A stretch of DNA of 64,000 bases. It comes from Litorilituus lipolyticus. GTDB lineage: Bacteria > Pseudomonadota > Gammaproteobacteria > Enterobacterales > Alteromonadaceae. The notes beneath the pieces were generated by a model. That model made no database searches. It saw nothing but the letters and a program-made list of their open reading frames with translations, and was not told the origin of the DNA. The DNA is taken from positions 1 to 64,000 of the forward strand of contig NZ_SAWY01000005.1 of NCBI RefSeq assembly GCF_006439335.1, given 5' to 3'. Positions 48,358-57,497 of the stretch are shown here, piece after piece (the stretch's first letter is position 1; the number at the start of each line of letters is the position of its first letter). The position numbers and the translations under genes were made by a program.

Positions 48358-49074
48358 TTAACTGAATAGCTTAATGAGTGAGGGAATAATTAATGGGCTT
48401 AGTATCGCGGTTAATAATGCTGAAAATATCAAAGCTAATGAGCTGTATGCACCGTGTACAGGTTTGTCTTTGGCAACAATCGCAGTACCAATAACATGAC
48501 TTGCAGCGCCAATGGCTATTCCTTGAGATTTTGCACACGTTATACCGAGTAGATTAAGCCACTTAGGGCCGAAAATGCCGCCTACGAAACCGGCGATAAT
48601 AATCGCAAATGCAGTAATAGAGCTATCCGCCGAAAACTGCTCTGACAGTGCAATACCTATGGGGGTGGTGACAGATTTTAGTGATAGTGCAATAGCTAAG
48701 CTGGGTTGATATATCAAGAACATTGTCATTGAAAAGCTGACAATTATGACGACAAGAACGCCTAGTGATAAGACGGCGATAATTCCTTTCCAATGGTATT
48801 TTATTTGATTCAATTGCTGATACAAAGGAAAGCCTAACGCGACTATGGCAGGCTCTAATAATCGAGTTAATAGCTGACTTGACTGTTGATACTGACCGTA
48901 GCTAATGTGTTGTGAAAGCAAGAAAGGCACTAACACTATAATGGTTATTAACATGGGGTTTAGCCAGATAAACTGCCATTTTTGCTGGGCTTTCATAATT
49001 AACTGATAAAGCACCAAGGTTAATAAAGTCAGCAGGATTGCGAGAGAAATAGGGGAGAGCGCTTCGAGAATCAT
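48358..49074 (-). CDS. LrgB/CidB family membrane protein
   Basis: A 238-residue inner-membrane protein with about seven hydrophobic segments, of the LrgB family. Family features: ALVALGFPLYQQL-like EPAIVALGFPLYQQ, KSVTTPIGIALSEQ near 135, FGPKWLNLLGI, and IGAASHVIGTA near 185. LrgB/CidB proteins act with LrgA/CidA; they are linked to murein hydrolase control in Staphylococcus and to glycolate or pyruvate transport in plants and Bacillus. It begins 8 bases after the lrgA stop. Confidence 0.88.
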   Translation of the reverse strand: MILEALSPISLAILLTLLTLVLYQLIMKAQQKWQFIWLNPMLITIIVLVPFLLSQHISYGQYQQSSQLLTRLLEPAIVALGFPLYQQLNQIKYHWKGIIAVLSLGVLVVIIVSFSMTMFLIYQPSLAIALSLKSVTTPIGIALSEQFSADSSITAFAIIIAGFVGGIFGPKWLNLLGITCAKSQGIAIGAASHVIGTAIVAKDKPVHGAYSSLALIFSALLTAILSPLIIPSLIKLFS

Positions 49075-49082
49075 TTAATGCA

Positions 49083-49448
49083 TTACCTTGGCTCAATTGA
49101 ATGGCTTTGTTTAAATATTCTTTGAGAGCACCAAGCAACGAAGGTCAGTAAAATGAATGTTGAAACAATGATGATCGATAAAATGGTAAAACCGTATGAT
49201 TTGACTAGATCAAAGTGGTTCATAATACCGACGCCTGCCGGAACAAAACAGATCCCCATATAACGAATCAGCCATTGATTGGTTTTCTCAACGTTATCAG
49301 GTGATACGAGGTTAAGCTTTAACAACAAGCAGTAAAACATCATGCCATAGAGACTGGCAGGAATAAATGGTATAAGAGCATAAATCAGCTTACCTATCAG
49401 TAAGCTGATCGCTATAGCACAAAGGGTATACAGCGCATTTTTCATCAT
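49083..49448 (-). CDS. LrgA/CidA family membrane protein
   Basis: A 121-residue four-helix inner-membrane protein of the LrgA/CidA family: LLIGKLIYALIPFIPASLYGMMFYCLLLKL then WLIRYMGICFVPAGVGIMNHFDLV, with the conserved PAGVG. It is the partner of LrgB. I start it at 49448 (two adjacent ATG codons) rather than the TTG at 49499, which would overlap the LysR gene. No clear ribosome site is seen, so translation may be coupled to the upstream LysR gene, whose stop is 16 bases before. Confidence 0.85.
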   Translation of the reverse strand: MMKNALYTLCAIAISLLIGKLIYALIPFIPASLYGMMFYCLLLKLNLVSPDNVEKTNQWLIRYMGICFVPAGVGIMNHFDLVKSYGFTILSIIIVSTFILLTFVAWCSQRIFKQSHSIEPR

Positions 49449-49464
49449 TTTTAAATAAGCATTA

Positions 49465-50412
49465 TTATTGCAAACCTTGGCTTTTTTGCGCTGCTGCAAT
49501 AACTAACTGTCTAAACCAAACATGGCTTGCGTCATGATGAAGCAAAGGGCTCCAAATCATTTTCAGTTCTATATCTGGTATCTCAAATGGCGGTTTTATA
49601 ATCGTAAAGTTTGCATCATGCTTATGTAGCTCAGCGGCTTTAGTTGGCAAAGTTGCTATTAAGTTGTCTTCATAAGCTAATTGCATTGCAACATGATAAT
49701 TACGTGTGAACACCTTAATATCACGCTTTTTACCCAGTCGCGCTAGGGCTTCATCAACCCAGCCAAGTTTTTGCACATCTTTGGGATCCATACCAACACC
49801 AACACCAAAGCCCGTTTTTGATACCCATACATGTTTACTATTTAAGTAAGCATTGAGGTTAAACTTGCTAACTACAGGGTTGTCAGCACTCACTAAACAT
49901 GAAAATGAATCGCGCCAAATGGCTTTTTGATGAAAAGATTGGGGTAATTCATCGAAACGGTTGATGGCCATATCAATCTTGCCTGCTTCAACATCATGAA
50001 AGGTAACATCACTGGGTGTCATAATATCTAGCGTGATATTTGGAGCCACTTTATTGAGTAGTTTTAACAGTGTAGGGATAAGAGTTGAGGCCGCATAATC
50101 ACTAGCCATAATACGAAAAACACGCTGACTATTGAGTTCATTAAACTCTTCTTCGCCTTGTAGTGCTTCTTCAAGCTCTAATAATATTTTTCTGATACTC
50201 GGTGCTAATGCTCTTGCTCTTTCTGTTGGAGCCATTCCATCAGACGTTCTCACCAAAATAGGGTCATTAAATAACGTGCGTAGACGCTTTAAACCGTTAC
50301 TCATTGCAGGCTGTGTAATGTTTAGTTGGCTAGCAGCGCGAGTAACATTTTTTTCTCGTAGCAATACATCAAGATAAATAAGTAAATTCAGATCTATTTT
50401 AGAAATATTCAT
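49465..50412 (-). CDS. LysR family transcriptional regulator
   Basis: A 315-residue regulator. The winged helix-turn-helix is at residues 5-65 (LNLLIYLDVLLREKNVTRAASQLNITQPAMSNGLKRLRTLF), followed by a periplasmic-binding-like co-inducer domain (about 90-305; NRVFRIM-like QRVFRIMASDYAAS, DMAINRFDELP, FSCLVSADNPV). I start it at 50412, since MNISKIDLNLL is the usual N-terminus and the longer frame to 50478 adds a hydrophobic stretch. It is upstream of lrgA-lrgB on the same strand and divergent from aceA, so either is a candidate target. Its ligand is unknown. Confidence 0.9.
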   Translation of the reverse strand: MNISKIDLNLLIYLDVLLREKNVTRAASQLNITQPAMSNGLKRLRTLFNDPILVRTSDGMAPTERARALAPSIRKILLELEEALQGEEEFNELNSQRVFRIMASDYAASTLIPTLLKLLNKVAPNITLDIMTPSDVTFHDVEAGKIDMAINRFDELPQSFHQKAIWRDSFSCLVSADNPVVSKFNLNAYLNSKHVWVSKTGFGVGVGMDPKDVQKLGWVDEALARLGKKRDIKVFTRNYHVAMQLAYEDNLIATLPTKAAELHKHDANFTIIKPPFEIPDIELKMIWSPLLHHDASHVWFRQLVIAAAQKSQGLQ

Positions 50413-50789
50413 AAGTTTAATGGCTCGACGAAAAAATATAATTGAAACATATATAAGCGAATTTACCAGTGAATACAAATTTTTTTCGCAGAAATAATGG
50501 CTATGTGCAATTTTTACGACTAAAGGCTAGTAGTTACGGGCTTTATTAGGCTGAAAGTGATGATCTCAAAATGTTTTATGAGCAACCAATAAAAAGTATT
50601 ATTCATGATGTGAATGGCGGTAATTGTAATTATATATTTTGAAAATGTTTCTTGGGCCTTTATGCTTTTTGTTGTCCGGTATGAAAGCTAACTTTTTCAA
50701 GTTCTGTCGTTTTAAGTTGAATGAAGAAAGCAAATCAACCAATGCCAATAAACTATATGAATAATACAACAAGACTTTTGGAGAATGAT
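50413..50789. other. 377-base divergent promoter region of the LysR gene and aceA
   Basis: No gene is seen. It carries the palindrome 50601-50615 and just after it an AT-rich TGTAATTATATATTTT stretch, which resembles half of a HexR-type site. Both are candidate regulatory sites. Confidence 0.5.
50601..50615. promoter_or_regulatory. Palindrome upstream of aceA, shared with the glcB region
   Basis: ATTCATGATGTGAAT has the arms ATTCA and TGAAT around a 5-base centre and matches the core of the glcB palindrome at 13 of 15 positions. It lies 175 bases before the aceA ATG and 190 bases before the divergent LysR start. Its T-N11-A form fits a LysR binding site. Confidence 0.5.
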
Positions 50790-52385
50790 ATGTCTAATTA
50801 TCAAAGTGCAATTGAAGCAGTTAAAGCCATTAAAGAAAAAGCAGGTAGCTCTTGGGACGCGATTAATCCAGAGTCAGTTGCTCGTATGCGAGTGCAAAAC
50901 CAATTTAAATCGGGTTTAGATATTGCAAAATATACTGCCGATATTATGCGTGCTGATATGGATGCGTTTGATGCAGATAATACCAAATACACTCAATCAC
51001 TAGGTTGCTGGCATGGTTTTGTTGGTCAGCAAAAGCTAATTTCAATTAAAAAGCATTTTGGTTCAACAAAACGAAGATATTTATACCTTTCTGGTTGGAT
51101 GGTAGCGGCACTACGTAGTGAATTTGGTCCATTACCAGATCAATCAATGCATGAAAAAACCAGCGTCGCTTCATTAGTAAATGAACTATACACTTTCCTA
51201 CGCCAAGCGGATGCTCGCGAGCTAGGCTTATTGTTCACAGCTTTAGATAAAGCGATTGAAGCTGACGATCAAGCACAAGCAAAACAAATTCAAGATCAGA
51301 TAGACAATTTTGAAACTCATGTTGTTCCAATTGTTGCAGATATTGATGCTGGTTTTGGTAATGCCGAAGCAACTTACCTTATGGCTAAGCAAATGATTGA
51401 AGCGGGAGCTTGTGCTCTTCAAATTGAAAATCAGGTGGCTGATGAAAAGCAATGTGGTCACCAAGACGGTAAAGTTACCGTTCCACATGCCGATTTCCAT
51501 GCAAAAATTCGTGCATTACGTCATGCATTCTTAGAGCTAGGTGTTGATAACGGTATTATTGTTGCGCGAACTGACTCTGAAGGTGCTGGTCTTACTAAAG
51601 AAATTGCGGTAGTTAAAGAGCCAGGCGATGAAGGCGACATTTATAACTCTTACTTAGATGTAGAAGAAATCGATGTATCACAAATGCGTGAAGGCGATGT
51701 GTGCTTAAACCGTGACGGTAAACTTGTTCGTCCTAAGCGCTTACCTTCTGGCTTATACCAATTCCGTGAAGGGACAGGTCATGAGCGTTGTGTGTTTGAC
51801 TGTATTGGTGCATTAAATGCGGGCGCTGATTTACTTTGGATTGAAACAGCCGTTCCTACAGTACATGAAATTAAAGGTATGATGGATGATGTTCGTAAAG
51901 TTCATCCAAATGCTAAGCTAGTTTACAACAACTCTCCATCATTTAACTGGACACTTAACTTCCGTCAACAAGCTTATGATGCATGGGTAGAAGCGGGTAA
52001 AGATGTTTCTGCTTATGAACGTAGCGATTTGATGAATGCTAAGTATGACGATTCTGAGTTATCTGCTGAAGCTGATGAGCGTGTACGTACATTCCAAGCC
52101 GACACATCACGTGAAGCAAATGTATTCCATCACTTAATTACTTTACCTACTTATCACACCACAGCATTGTCGGTTGATAACTTAGCGAAAGAGTACTTTG
52201 GTGAAGCGGGTATGCTTGGTTATGTTAAAGGTGTGCAGCGTCAGGAAATTCGTCAAGGTATTGCCTGTGTTAAGCATCAAAACATGTCAGGCTCTGATAT
52301 CGGTGATGCTCACAAAGAATATTTCGCAGGTGAGAATGCATTAAAAGCAGGTGGTGCGAAGAACACTTCAAACCAATTTGGTTAA
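50790..52385 (+). CDS. aceA: Isocitrate lyase
   Basis: A 531-residue cytoplasmic enzyme that cleaves isocitrate to glyoxylate and succinate, the first step of the glyoxylate shunt. The length matches the larger proteobacterial class (531 in Pseudomonas). The active-site loop is KQCGHQDGK (near residue 215-225), with the catalytic Cys; other landmarks are VPIVADIDAGFGNAEATY, SGWMVAA and NNSPSFNW. I start it at 50790 because GGAG lies 6 bases upstream and the N-terminus MSNYQSAIEAVK is normal for the family; an upstream in-frame ATG at 50721 is less likely. A terminator follows. Confidence 0.97.
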   Translation: MSNYQSAIEAVKAIKEKAGSSWDAINPESVARMRVQNQFKSGLDIAKYTADIMRADMDAFDADNTKYTQSLGCWHGFVGQQKLISIKKHFGSTKRRYLYLSGWMVAALRSEFGPLPDQSMHEKTSVASLVNELYTFLRQADARELGLLFTALDKAIEADDQAQAKQIQDQIDNFETHVVPIVADIDAGFGNAEATYLMAKQMIEAGACALQIENQVADEKQCGHQDGKVTVPHADFHAKIRALRHAFLELGVDNGIIVARTDSEGAGLTKEIAVVKEPGDEGDIYNSYLDVEEIDVSQMREGDVCLNRDGKLVRPKRLPSGLYQFREGTGHERCVFDCIGALNAGADLLWIETAVPTVHEIKGMMDDVRKVHPNAKLVYNNSPSFNWTLNFRQQAYDAWVEAGKDVSAYERSDLMNAKYDDSELSAEADERVRTFQADTSREANVFHHLITLPTYHTTALSVDNLAKEYFGEAGMLGYVKGVQRQEIRQGIACVKHQNMSGSDIGDAHKEYFAGENALKAGGAKNTSNQFG

Positions 52386-52415
52386 TCATAAAATAATTCA
52401 TTAATTGTTAAGTAG

Positions 52416-52453
52416 AACGTCAGTTACTAGGTTTTAGTGACTGACGTTTTTTT
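52416..52453 (+). terminator. Terminator after aceA
   Basis: Arms of 14 bases (52416-52429 and 52435-52448) pair fully with one G-U, around a 5-base loop. Seven T residues end the stem and tail. It is 31 bases past the aceA stop. Confidence 0.92.
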
Positions 52454-52624
52454 GTTAATTTCCAATGCATTATAGTGAACTGACCTCAGAGCAGTAGTTT
52501 AATTTCTTTTTAGTAAAAAAACCTTAGCATTCATTATATTTTAGCGGTATAGTCGTTTTGATTTATCTTTAAGAGATTCGATTCTTTAAAGCTAATTTTC
52601 TATGTAAATTAAAAGGTTGAGGTT

Positions 52625-55108
52625 ATGTCGCAGTTTCGACGAACAAAGCAATTACTTTTGCTTAATACCAATCGTGAAAGACTCACTTCGCTTGAAAAAC
52701 TATTAACAGAAAAAACTGATCTTAAGATTCTACCTGCCTACACCACACAAGTGGCTATTGATACACTTAAAACACAGTCTGTTGACTATATTGTAAGTAA
52801 TATCAATCTTGATAACTTTGACGGTTGGCGTCTTGCACGCATGGTGCGTTCAGGGGTTTTAAAGTGTTCTTCAGAGACCCCATTCATTATCGTGGCCAAT
52901 ACTTGGTGTGAACATATAGCTCGAACAACTGCACGTGAGTTCGGTATAAATAAGCTCATCGCATTCTCTGAATGTGAACAATTGCCAAGTATTTTGAATA
53001 ATGATGATTATCTGCCAGTTTCAGATATGAAAAAATCGTCATTACTTGTCATTGAGGATAATGAAGATACACGACAGTTAGTCACCCGAATACTTTCGAC
53101 ACGTTTTAACATTGACACTGCTGAAGATGGTGAGCAAGGTTTAATTCAATGGCGTGAAAAAAATTATGACTTAGTACTGTTAGATGTCATGTTGCCAGGT
53201 ATGAGTGGTAATAATGTTCTTGACGTAATGATGCAAGAACAGCCATCGCAATCCGTGGTTATCATGACTGCAAATCACACGATGGAGTTAGCTGAAGAAT
53301 TAATGCTTAACGGTGCAGCAGACTTTGTTACAAAGCCTTTTAGGGCTGAGCAGTTACGTGGTGTTTGTGAAAGTGCTGCGCGACGTGAAGACTTCATTAT
53401 CAGTAATAAGCAGTTTGCCAGCAAAGTAAAGTCCTTAAATGAATCAAGGGCACAATATCGGAACATTTCTGAGCAGCATCAGCATCTATTAGATCAATTA
53501 GGTAGTGTTATCATTGAACTTAACGAGCAAGGGGAAATTTGTTTCCTCAATAAGGCTTGGGAGAAGTTTACTGGATATACCATTGACGAATCGAACCAAA
53601 AATCCTTACTCGACTTTATAGAGAAGCCAAGCTCTCCCGGGGCTTATATATCTAATGAAGTGAAAACATTATTATCGGGTAAAACCAGCTCCCACAGTTT
53701 TGAATTTCGTTTGAAAAATAAATTTAATGAAGAGCTTTGGGTAGAAGCTAAATTTGATGTCAATTTGTCTGACAAAGAACAAAATAGATATATTTCTGGC
53801 ACCATCGATAATGTCACTTCCCGTAAAAAGGCACAAAAAGATTTAGAATACTTGGCAATGCATGATGGCTTGACTGGTTTGTATAACCGAGTCTATTTCG
53901 AAAATGAACTAAAACAGTATTCTGCGACTGCAGCAAGAGGTCATGGACCTCATGCTTTATTTTATTTGGACTTAGATCGTTTTAAAGTGATTAATGACAC
54001 TTTAGGTCATCATCATGGAGATGTGGTATTGAGAAATATTTCATCTTTAATTCAATCACGTATTCGCGAAGCAGATTTTATTGCTCGGATCGGTGGCGAT
54101 GAGTTTGCTTTGTTGTTACCTAACACTGATATGCAAACAGCATTAAAGTTGGCGACAAATATTTGTCAATTACTTGATTCGTATAAGTGCGAGATTGAAG
54201 AGCAAATTTTTAAAGTAAACTGTTCCATTGGGGTAGCAGAAATTAATGGCTCTGAGTTTTCTGCACAAGATTATATGAAACATGCTGATATAGCACTTTA
54301 TGCAGCTAAGAAAATGGGGCGAAATACGGCTCACCTCTACAATCAAAACGATATCTTAAGTAAAGAGTTACAAGCAAGTCTTGAGTGGGCTAGAACACTT
54401 CATCAAGCCGTTGCTGATGATAATCTTATTTTACACTTTCAACCTATTTATCATATAGCAACAAGAGAAATTGCCTACTATGAAGCATTAGTGAGGCTTG
54501 AGCTCGATGGTAAGTTAATTATGCCTGGGGAATTTATTCCTGCACTTGAACGTGAAGGCGACATGAGCCTACTTGATCGGCAAGTGATCAGTAAAGCAAT
54601 TTACTATTTAGCTGAACATTCTGGTTTGAATAAAATAGCGATAAACTTATCTGCTCAAGGCTTTAGTGACGAGCGTTTAATTCCGCTTTTACAAGAAAAA
54701 TTACAACAATATCAAATTGATGCCAATCGAATTATTTTTGAATTAACAGAAAGTGCAAGTTTAACCAATATTGCAGCGACACAAAAAATAATAGAGCAGT
54801 TAAGTGAGTTAGGCTGTGAGTTTTCAATAGATGATTTTGGTACGGGGTTTAGTACTTTTACTTATTTGAAGCAATTGCCAGCTCAGTCGGTGAAAATTGA
54901 TGGTTCCTTTATTGTAGATTTAGCAAATAATAGTGTGGATTTAGCACTGGTTAAAGCCATTTGTGAAGTGGCAAGTGCATTAAATAAAAGAACAGTGGCT
55001 GAATTCGTTGAAAATGAAGAAACCTTAAATATCTTAGCCGATATCGGGGTGACCTATGCGCAAGGTTACCATTTATGTAAACCACAACCTGTTGAAGGTC
55101 TATTTTAG
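52625..55108 (+). CDS. Dual-receiver GGDEF-EAL signalling protein with PAS domain
   Basis: An 827-residue cytoplasmic protein with five domains. A first receiver-like domain (about 5-125) seems degenerate: the phospho-acceptor place reads YIVSNINLD, with Asn/Ser in place of Asp. A second receiver (about 138-255) is intact, with Asp in LVLLDVMLP near 187 and the Lys of VTKPF. A PAS domain follows (about 285-400), then GGDEF (about 410-575; RIGGDEFALL near 489) and EAL (about 590-825; YEALVRLE near 618 and DDFGTG). Both c-di-GMP motifs look intact, so synthesis, hydrolysis or both are possible. A GAGG site precedes the ATG. Confidence 0.93.
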   Translation: MSQFRRTKQLLLLNTNRERLTSLEKLLTEKTDLKILPAYTTQVAIDTLKTQSVDYIVSNINLDNFDGWRLARMVRSGVLKCSSETPFIIVANTWCEHIARTTAREFGINKLIAFSECEQLPSILNNDDYLPVSDMKKSSLLVIEDNEDTRQLVTRILSTRFNIDTAEDGEQGLIQWREKNYDLVLLDVMLPGMSGNNVLDVMMQEQPSQSVVIMTANHTMELAEELMLNGAADFVTKPFRAEQLRGVCESAARREDFIISNKQFASKVKSLNESRAQYRNISEQHQHLLDQLGSVIIELNEQGEICFLNKAWEKFTGYTIDESNQKSLLDFIEKPSSPGAYISNEVKTLLSGKTSSHSFEFRLKNKFNEELWVEAKFDVNLSDKEQNRYISGTIDNVTSRKKAQKDLEYLAMHDGLTGLYNRVYFENELKQYSATAARGHGPHALFYLDLDRFKVINDTLGHHHGDVVLRNISSLIQSRIREADFIARIGGDEFALLLPNTDMQTALKLATNICQLLDSYKCEIEEQIFKVNCSIGVAEINGSEFSAQDYMKHADIALYAAKKMGRNTAHLYNQNDILSKELQASLEWARTLHQAVADDNLILHFQPIYHIATREIAYYEALVRLELDGKLIMPGEFIPALEREGDMSLLDRQVISKAIYYLAEHSGLNKIAINLSAQGFSDERLIPLLQEKLQQYQIDANRIIFELTESASLTNIAATQKIIEQLSELGCEFSIDDFGTGFSTFTYLKQLPAQSVKIDGSFIVDLANNSVDLALVKAICEVASALNKRTVAEFVENEETLNILADIGVTYAQGYHLCKPQPVEGLF

Positions 55109-55133
55109 CCGTAAGTTGATATTATTAAGTAAA

Positions 55134-55166
55134 GAGAAGGCATCAATTCTAAATTGATGCCTTCTT
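55134..55166. terminator. Hairpin between convergent genes, probable terminator
   Basis: AAGGCATCAATT (55137-55148) and AATTGATGCCTT (55152-55163) form a perfect 12-bp stem with a 3-base loop, extended by G-C and A-T pairs. The tails on both sides are only moderately T-rich. It lies after the GGDEF-EAL gene. Confidence 0.6.
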
Positions 55167-55255
55167 ATCGCTGTTTACGCTTTGTTAAGTCCTCATAACC
55201 TGTTCAGTAATTCTCTTTACGATGACTAATATAATTTTAATAAAGATCCGATTGT

Positions 55256-57478
55256 TTAAAGGTTTTTACTTAGCTGTAGATAAAAAGAACGCCCTTGAAT
55301 AGGGTAGTCTGATATTGGCCCCAAGGCTTCAGGAACTAATGGATGAGATGGCTCAAAAGCAGACTCATCGGTTATATTTTTGCCAATAAGCGATACTTTC
55401 CATATATGTTCATTATCAATTGCCCAGTGTAAAGCAAAATCTAAAGTAGCATAATTATCTAAAGGTGGGCGTGAATCACCAAGTTGCCTTGCTCTTTTTC
55501 CTACCCAGTTTAATTTAGCATTAAAGTTTAATGACTCAGTAACTTGGCTATCGTACATTGCGTTAAAAAGTTGGCGAGGTGCCATAATAATCGTTTGTTT
55601 TGTTTTATCGTCTTCGGAATGTTGCCAAGAGTAGTTTAACTTCCATAGGCCAGTAATGTTTTTCCAAGATAATTCGCTCTCAAAACCATAACCTGTTTGC
55701 CCTCGAGCATTTTGTGCTGTTGTGGTTGTTGTACCTTGATCAGGAATGAATTCAATTAAATTTTTACTTTCATAAGCGAACAAGTTGGTGGACCAATTGA
55801 AGTTTTCATTAAGTGTTTGGTTAACGCTAAACTCAATGGTATCAATGGTTTCAGGGGAGAGGTTTGGGTTACCTAAACCTACGGGATTATTTATAGCGTA
55901 TAGGGTGTCAAATGCAGGCGCTCTGAATGCCCTACCGTAGAGAAATTTTGAAGAAGTACTTTGTGTCATTTCCCAAACTAATGCTAATCTCGGATTGACC
56001 GTTGAGCCAAAGTCATCGTAATAGTCATAGCGAATACCTGCAGTTAGCTCCCAATCATTGGCAAATTTCCATTGATCTTGCAAACTAATATAACTATTTA
56101 ACCGTTCGACATCTTTAACAAAAATGTATGGGGTATTGCTTACATCGGTTAATGTTCCATCAACTATAATCGGTTGACCTAATGAAAAAAGTTGGCTGAC
56201 CTGTCCCATATCAAGCACACCTGGACCAAAATTTTTCTCTTCTTTTGCGGTAAGCTTTCTTTGCGAAATTCCTAGTCCAATTCGTATTTGATGATCATTG
56301 TATTTGGAAGATAGCGCATTGAAGTCAATTGAATTTAGTACTTCCTTAGGCTGAGGATTACCCTTAAACCCTTCAGTGAATAAACCAATGCCAACAGGAG
56401 AAACTAAATTCATATTGCCATCTGCCCCAAGTGGAACGAGTGCGCCAGGTGGCAAAATAGTAAACTCTGCTTTGGTTTCTAGCTGGTAATAATTATATAA
56501 CACTTTGGCATCCCAGCTTGATAACTCCCAGTTGTACGCTAAATCAAATTGGTAAATGGTTGAATTTTGCCTTCCAGTAGGATCGAGGGCCTGGGCTGCT
56601 CCAACACCTTGTCCGGCATTGTTGTTATCCCAATACCAAAAGTTTCCTTTAAGCTTCTCTGTTGTGGCAGAAAGTCGAACGTCTAAAATATCATAATGAG
56701 TGGCTACAGGGCCTGGTGCTAAGGAAGCATTTGTTCCGATAGTCTCATCAAAAATCGATTGTAAATCCCTAGTCATTATACGATCTTCGTCGCCATCTCC
56801 TTTTAAACTTTCAATAGAGACGCCAAAGTTTACTTGTTCAATTGAAAAGGAGTTTTTGTACCATGCATTTGATGAGTTAAAACTACCGTAACTAAGGCCA
56901 TAACTACTTTGCTCTAACGCTGTAATATCTTGAGTGATAACATTGATGACACCTGAATATGCATCAGCGCCGTATACTGCTGAGCCAGGGCCTCGAATCA
57001 CTTCAATTCTATCGATTGTATGAACAGGCATTTGAAAGGTTTCTGGTCTCGCTCCTGTGTACTCTTCTCTTACTGGCAAACCATTAATAAGGAATAGGAC
57101 TTGTGGATTTTGATCTGTATGAATGCCTCGTATTGAAAAAGAATTGTTCATACGATTGAAGGGCGAGGGGTAAACATGCAGACCAGGAACATTTTCTAGT
57201 GCTTCTGCAACGGTTTTAGCGCCCATATGAGCAATTTGTTTAGCGGAAATAACTGTAGCAACAGAGGGGGCTTTTTTAATTAATACTTTATTGCCGGTAG
57301 CAATACTGACAAATTCTTCATCACCATAGAAGTCAGCCAAACTGTCTTCGCTGTCTTGTTCATAATATTCTTCGGGCAGAAAGGAAATGGTTTCGGTTTT
57401 TTGGCCAGATGCCGTTGGAGTATGTATTGATAGTGCTGTTAATATTGATAAAGAGATATATTTCATAGAAAAAGACAT
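55256..57478 (-). CDS. TonB-dependent outer-membrane receptor
   Basis: A 740-residue outer-membrane active importer. A signal peptide (about 1-26) is followed by a short acidic N-terminal segment, then the plug domain (about 60-175; VATVISAKQIAHMGAKTVAEALENVPG, IDRIEVIRGPGSAVYGADAYSGVINVIT), then a barrel to the end, which closes with FYLQLSKNL. The start at 57478 has a GGAGAG site upstream. It is the last gene of a three-gene unit with a histidine kinase (20 bases before) and a substrate-binding-like protein. No siderophore genes are nearby, so the ligand is unknown. Possible ligands are haem, cobalamin, siderophores or small carbon compounds. Confidence 0.93.
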   Translation of the reverse strand: MSFSMKYISLSILTALSIHTPTASGQKTETISFLPEEYYEQDSEDSLADFYGDEEFVSIATGNKVLIKKAPSVATVISAKQIAHMGAKTVAEALENVPGLHVYPSPFNRMNNSFSIRGIHTDQNPQVLFLINGLPVREEYTGARPETFQMPVHTIDRIEVIRGPGSAVYGADAYSGVINVITQDITALEQSSYGLSYGSFNSSNAWYKNSFSIEQVNFGVSIESLKGDGDEDRIMTRDLQSIFDETIGTNASLAPGPVATHYDILDVRLSATTEKLKGNFWYWDNNNAGQGVGAAQALDPTGRQNSTIYQFDLAYNWELSSWDAKVLYNYYQLETKAEFTILPPGALVPLGADGNMNLVSPVGIGLFTEGFKGNPQPKEVLNSIDFNALSSKYNDHQIRIGLGISQRKLTAKEEKNFGPGVLDMGQVSQLFSLGQPIIVDGTLTDVSNTPYIFVKDVERLNSYISLQDQWKFANDWELTAGIRYDYYDDFGSTVNPRLALVWEMTQSTSSKFLYGRAFRAPAFDTLYAINNPVGLGNPNLSPETIDTIEFSVNQTLNENFNWSTNLFAYESKNLIEFIPDQGTTTTTAQNARGQTGYGFESELSWKNITGLWKLNYSWQHSEDDKTKQTIIMAPRQLFNAMYDSQVTESLNFNAKLNWVGKRARQLGDSRPPLDNYATLDFALHWAIDNEHIWKVSLIGKNITDESAFEPSHPLVPEALGPISDYPIQGRSFYLQLSKNL

Positions 57479-57497
57479 TTGTACTCTCCGCTTATTA

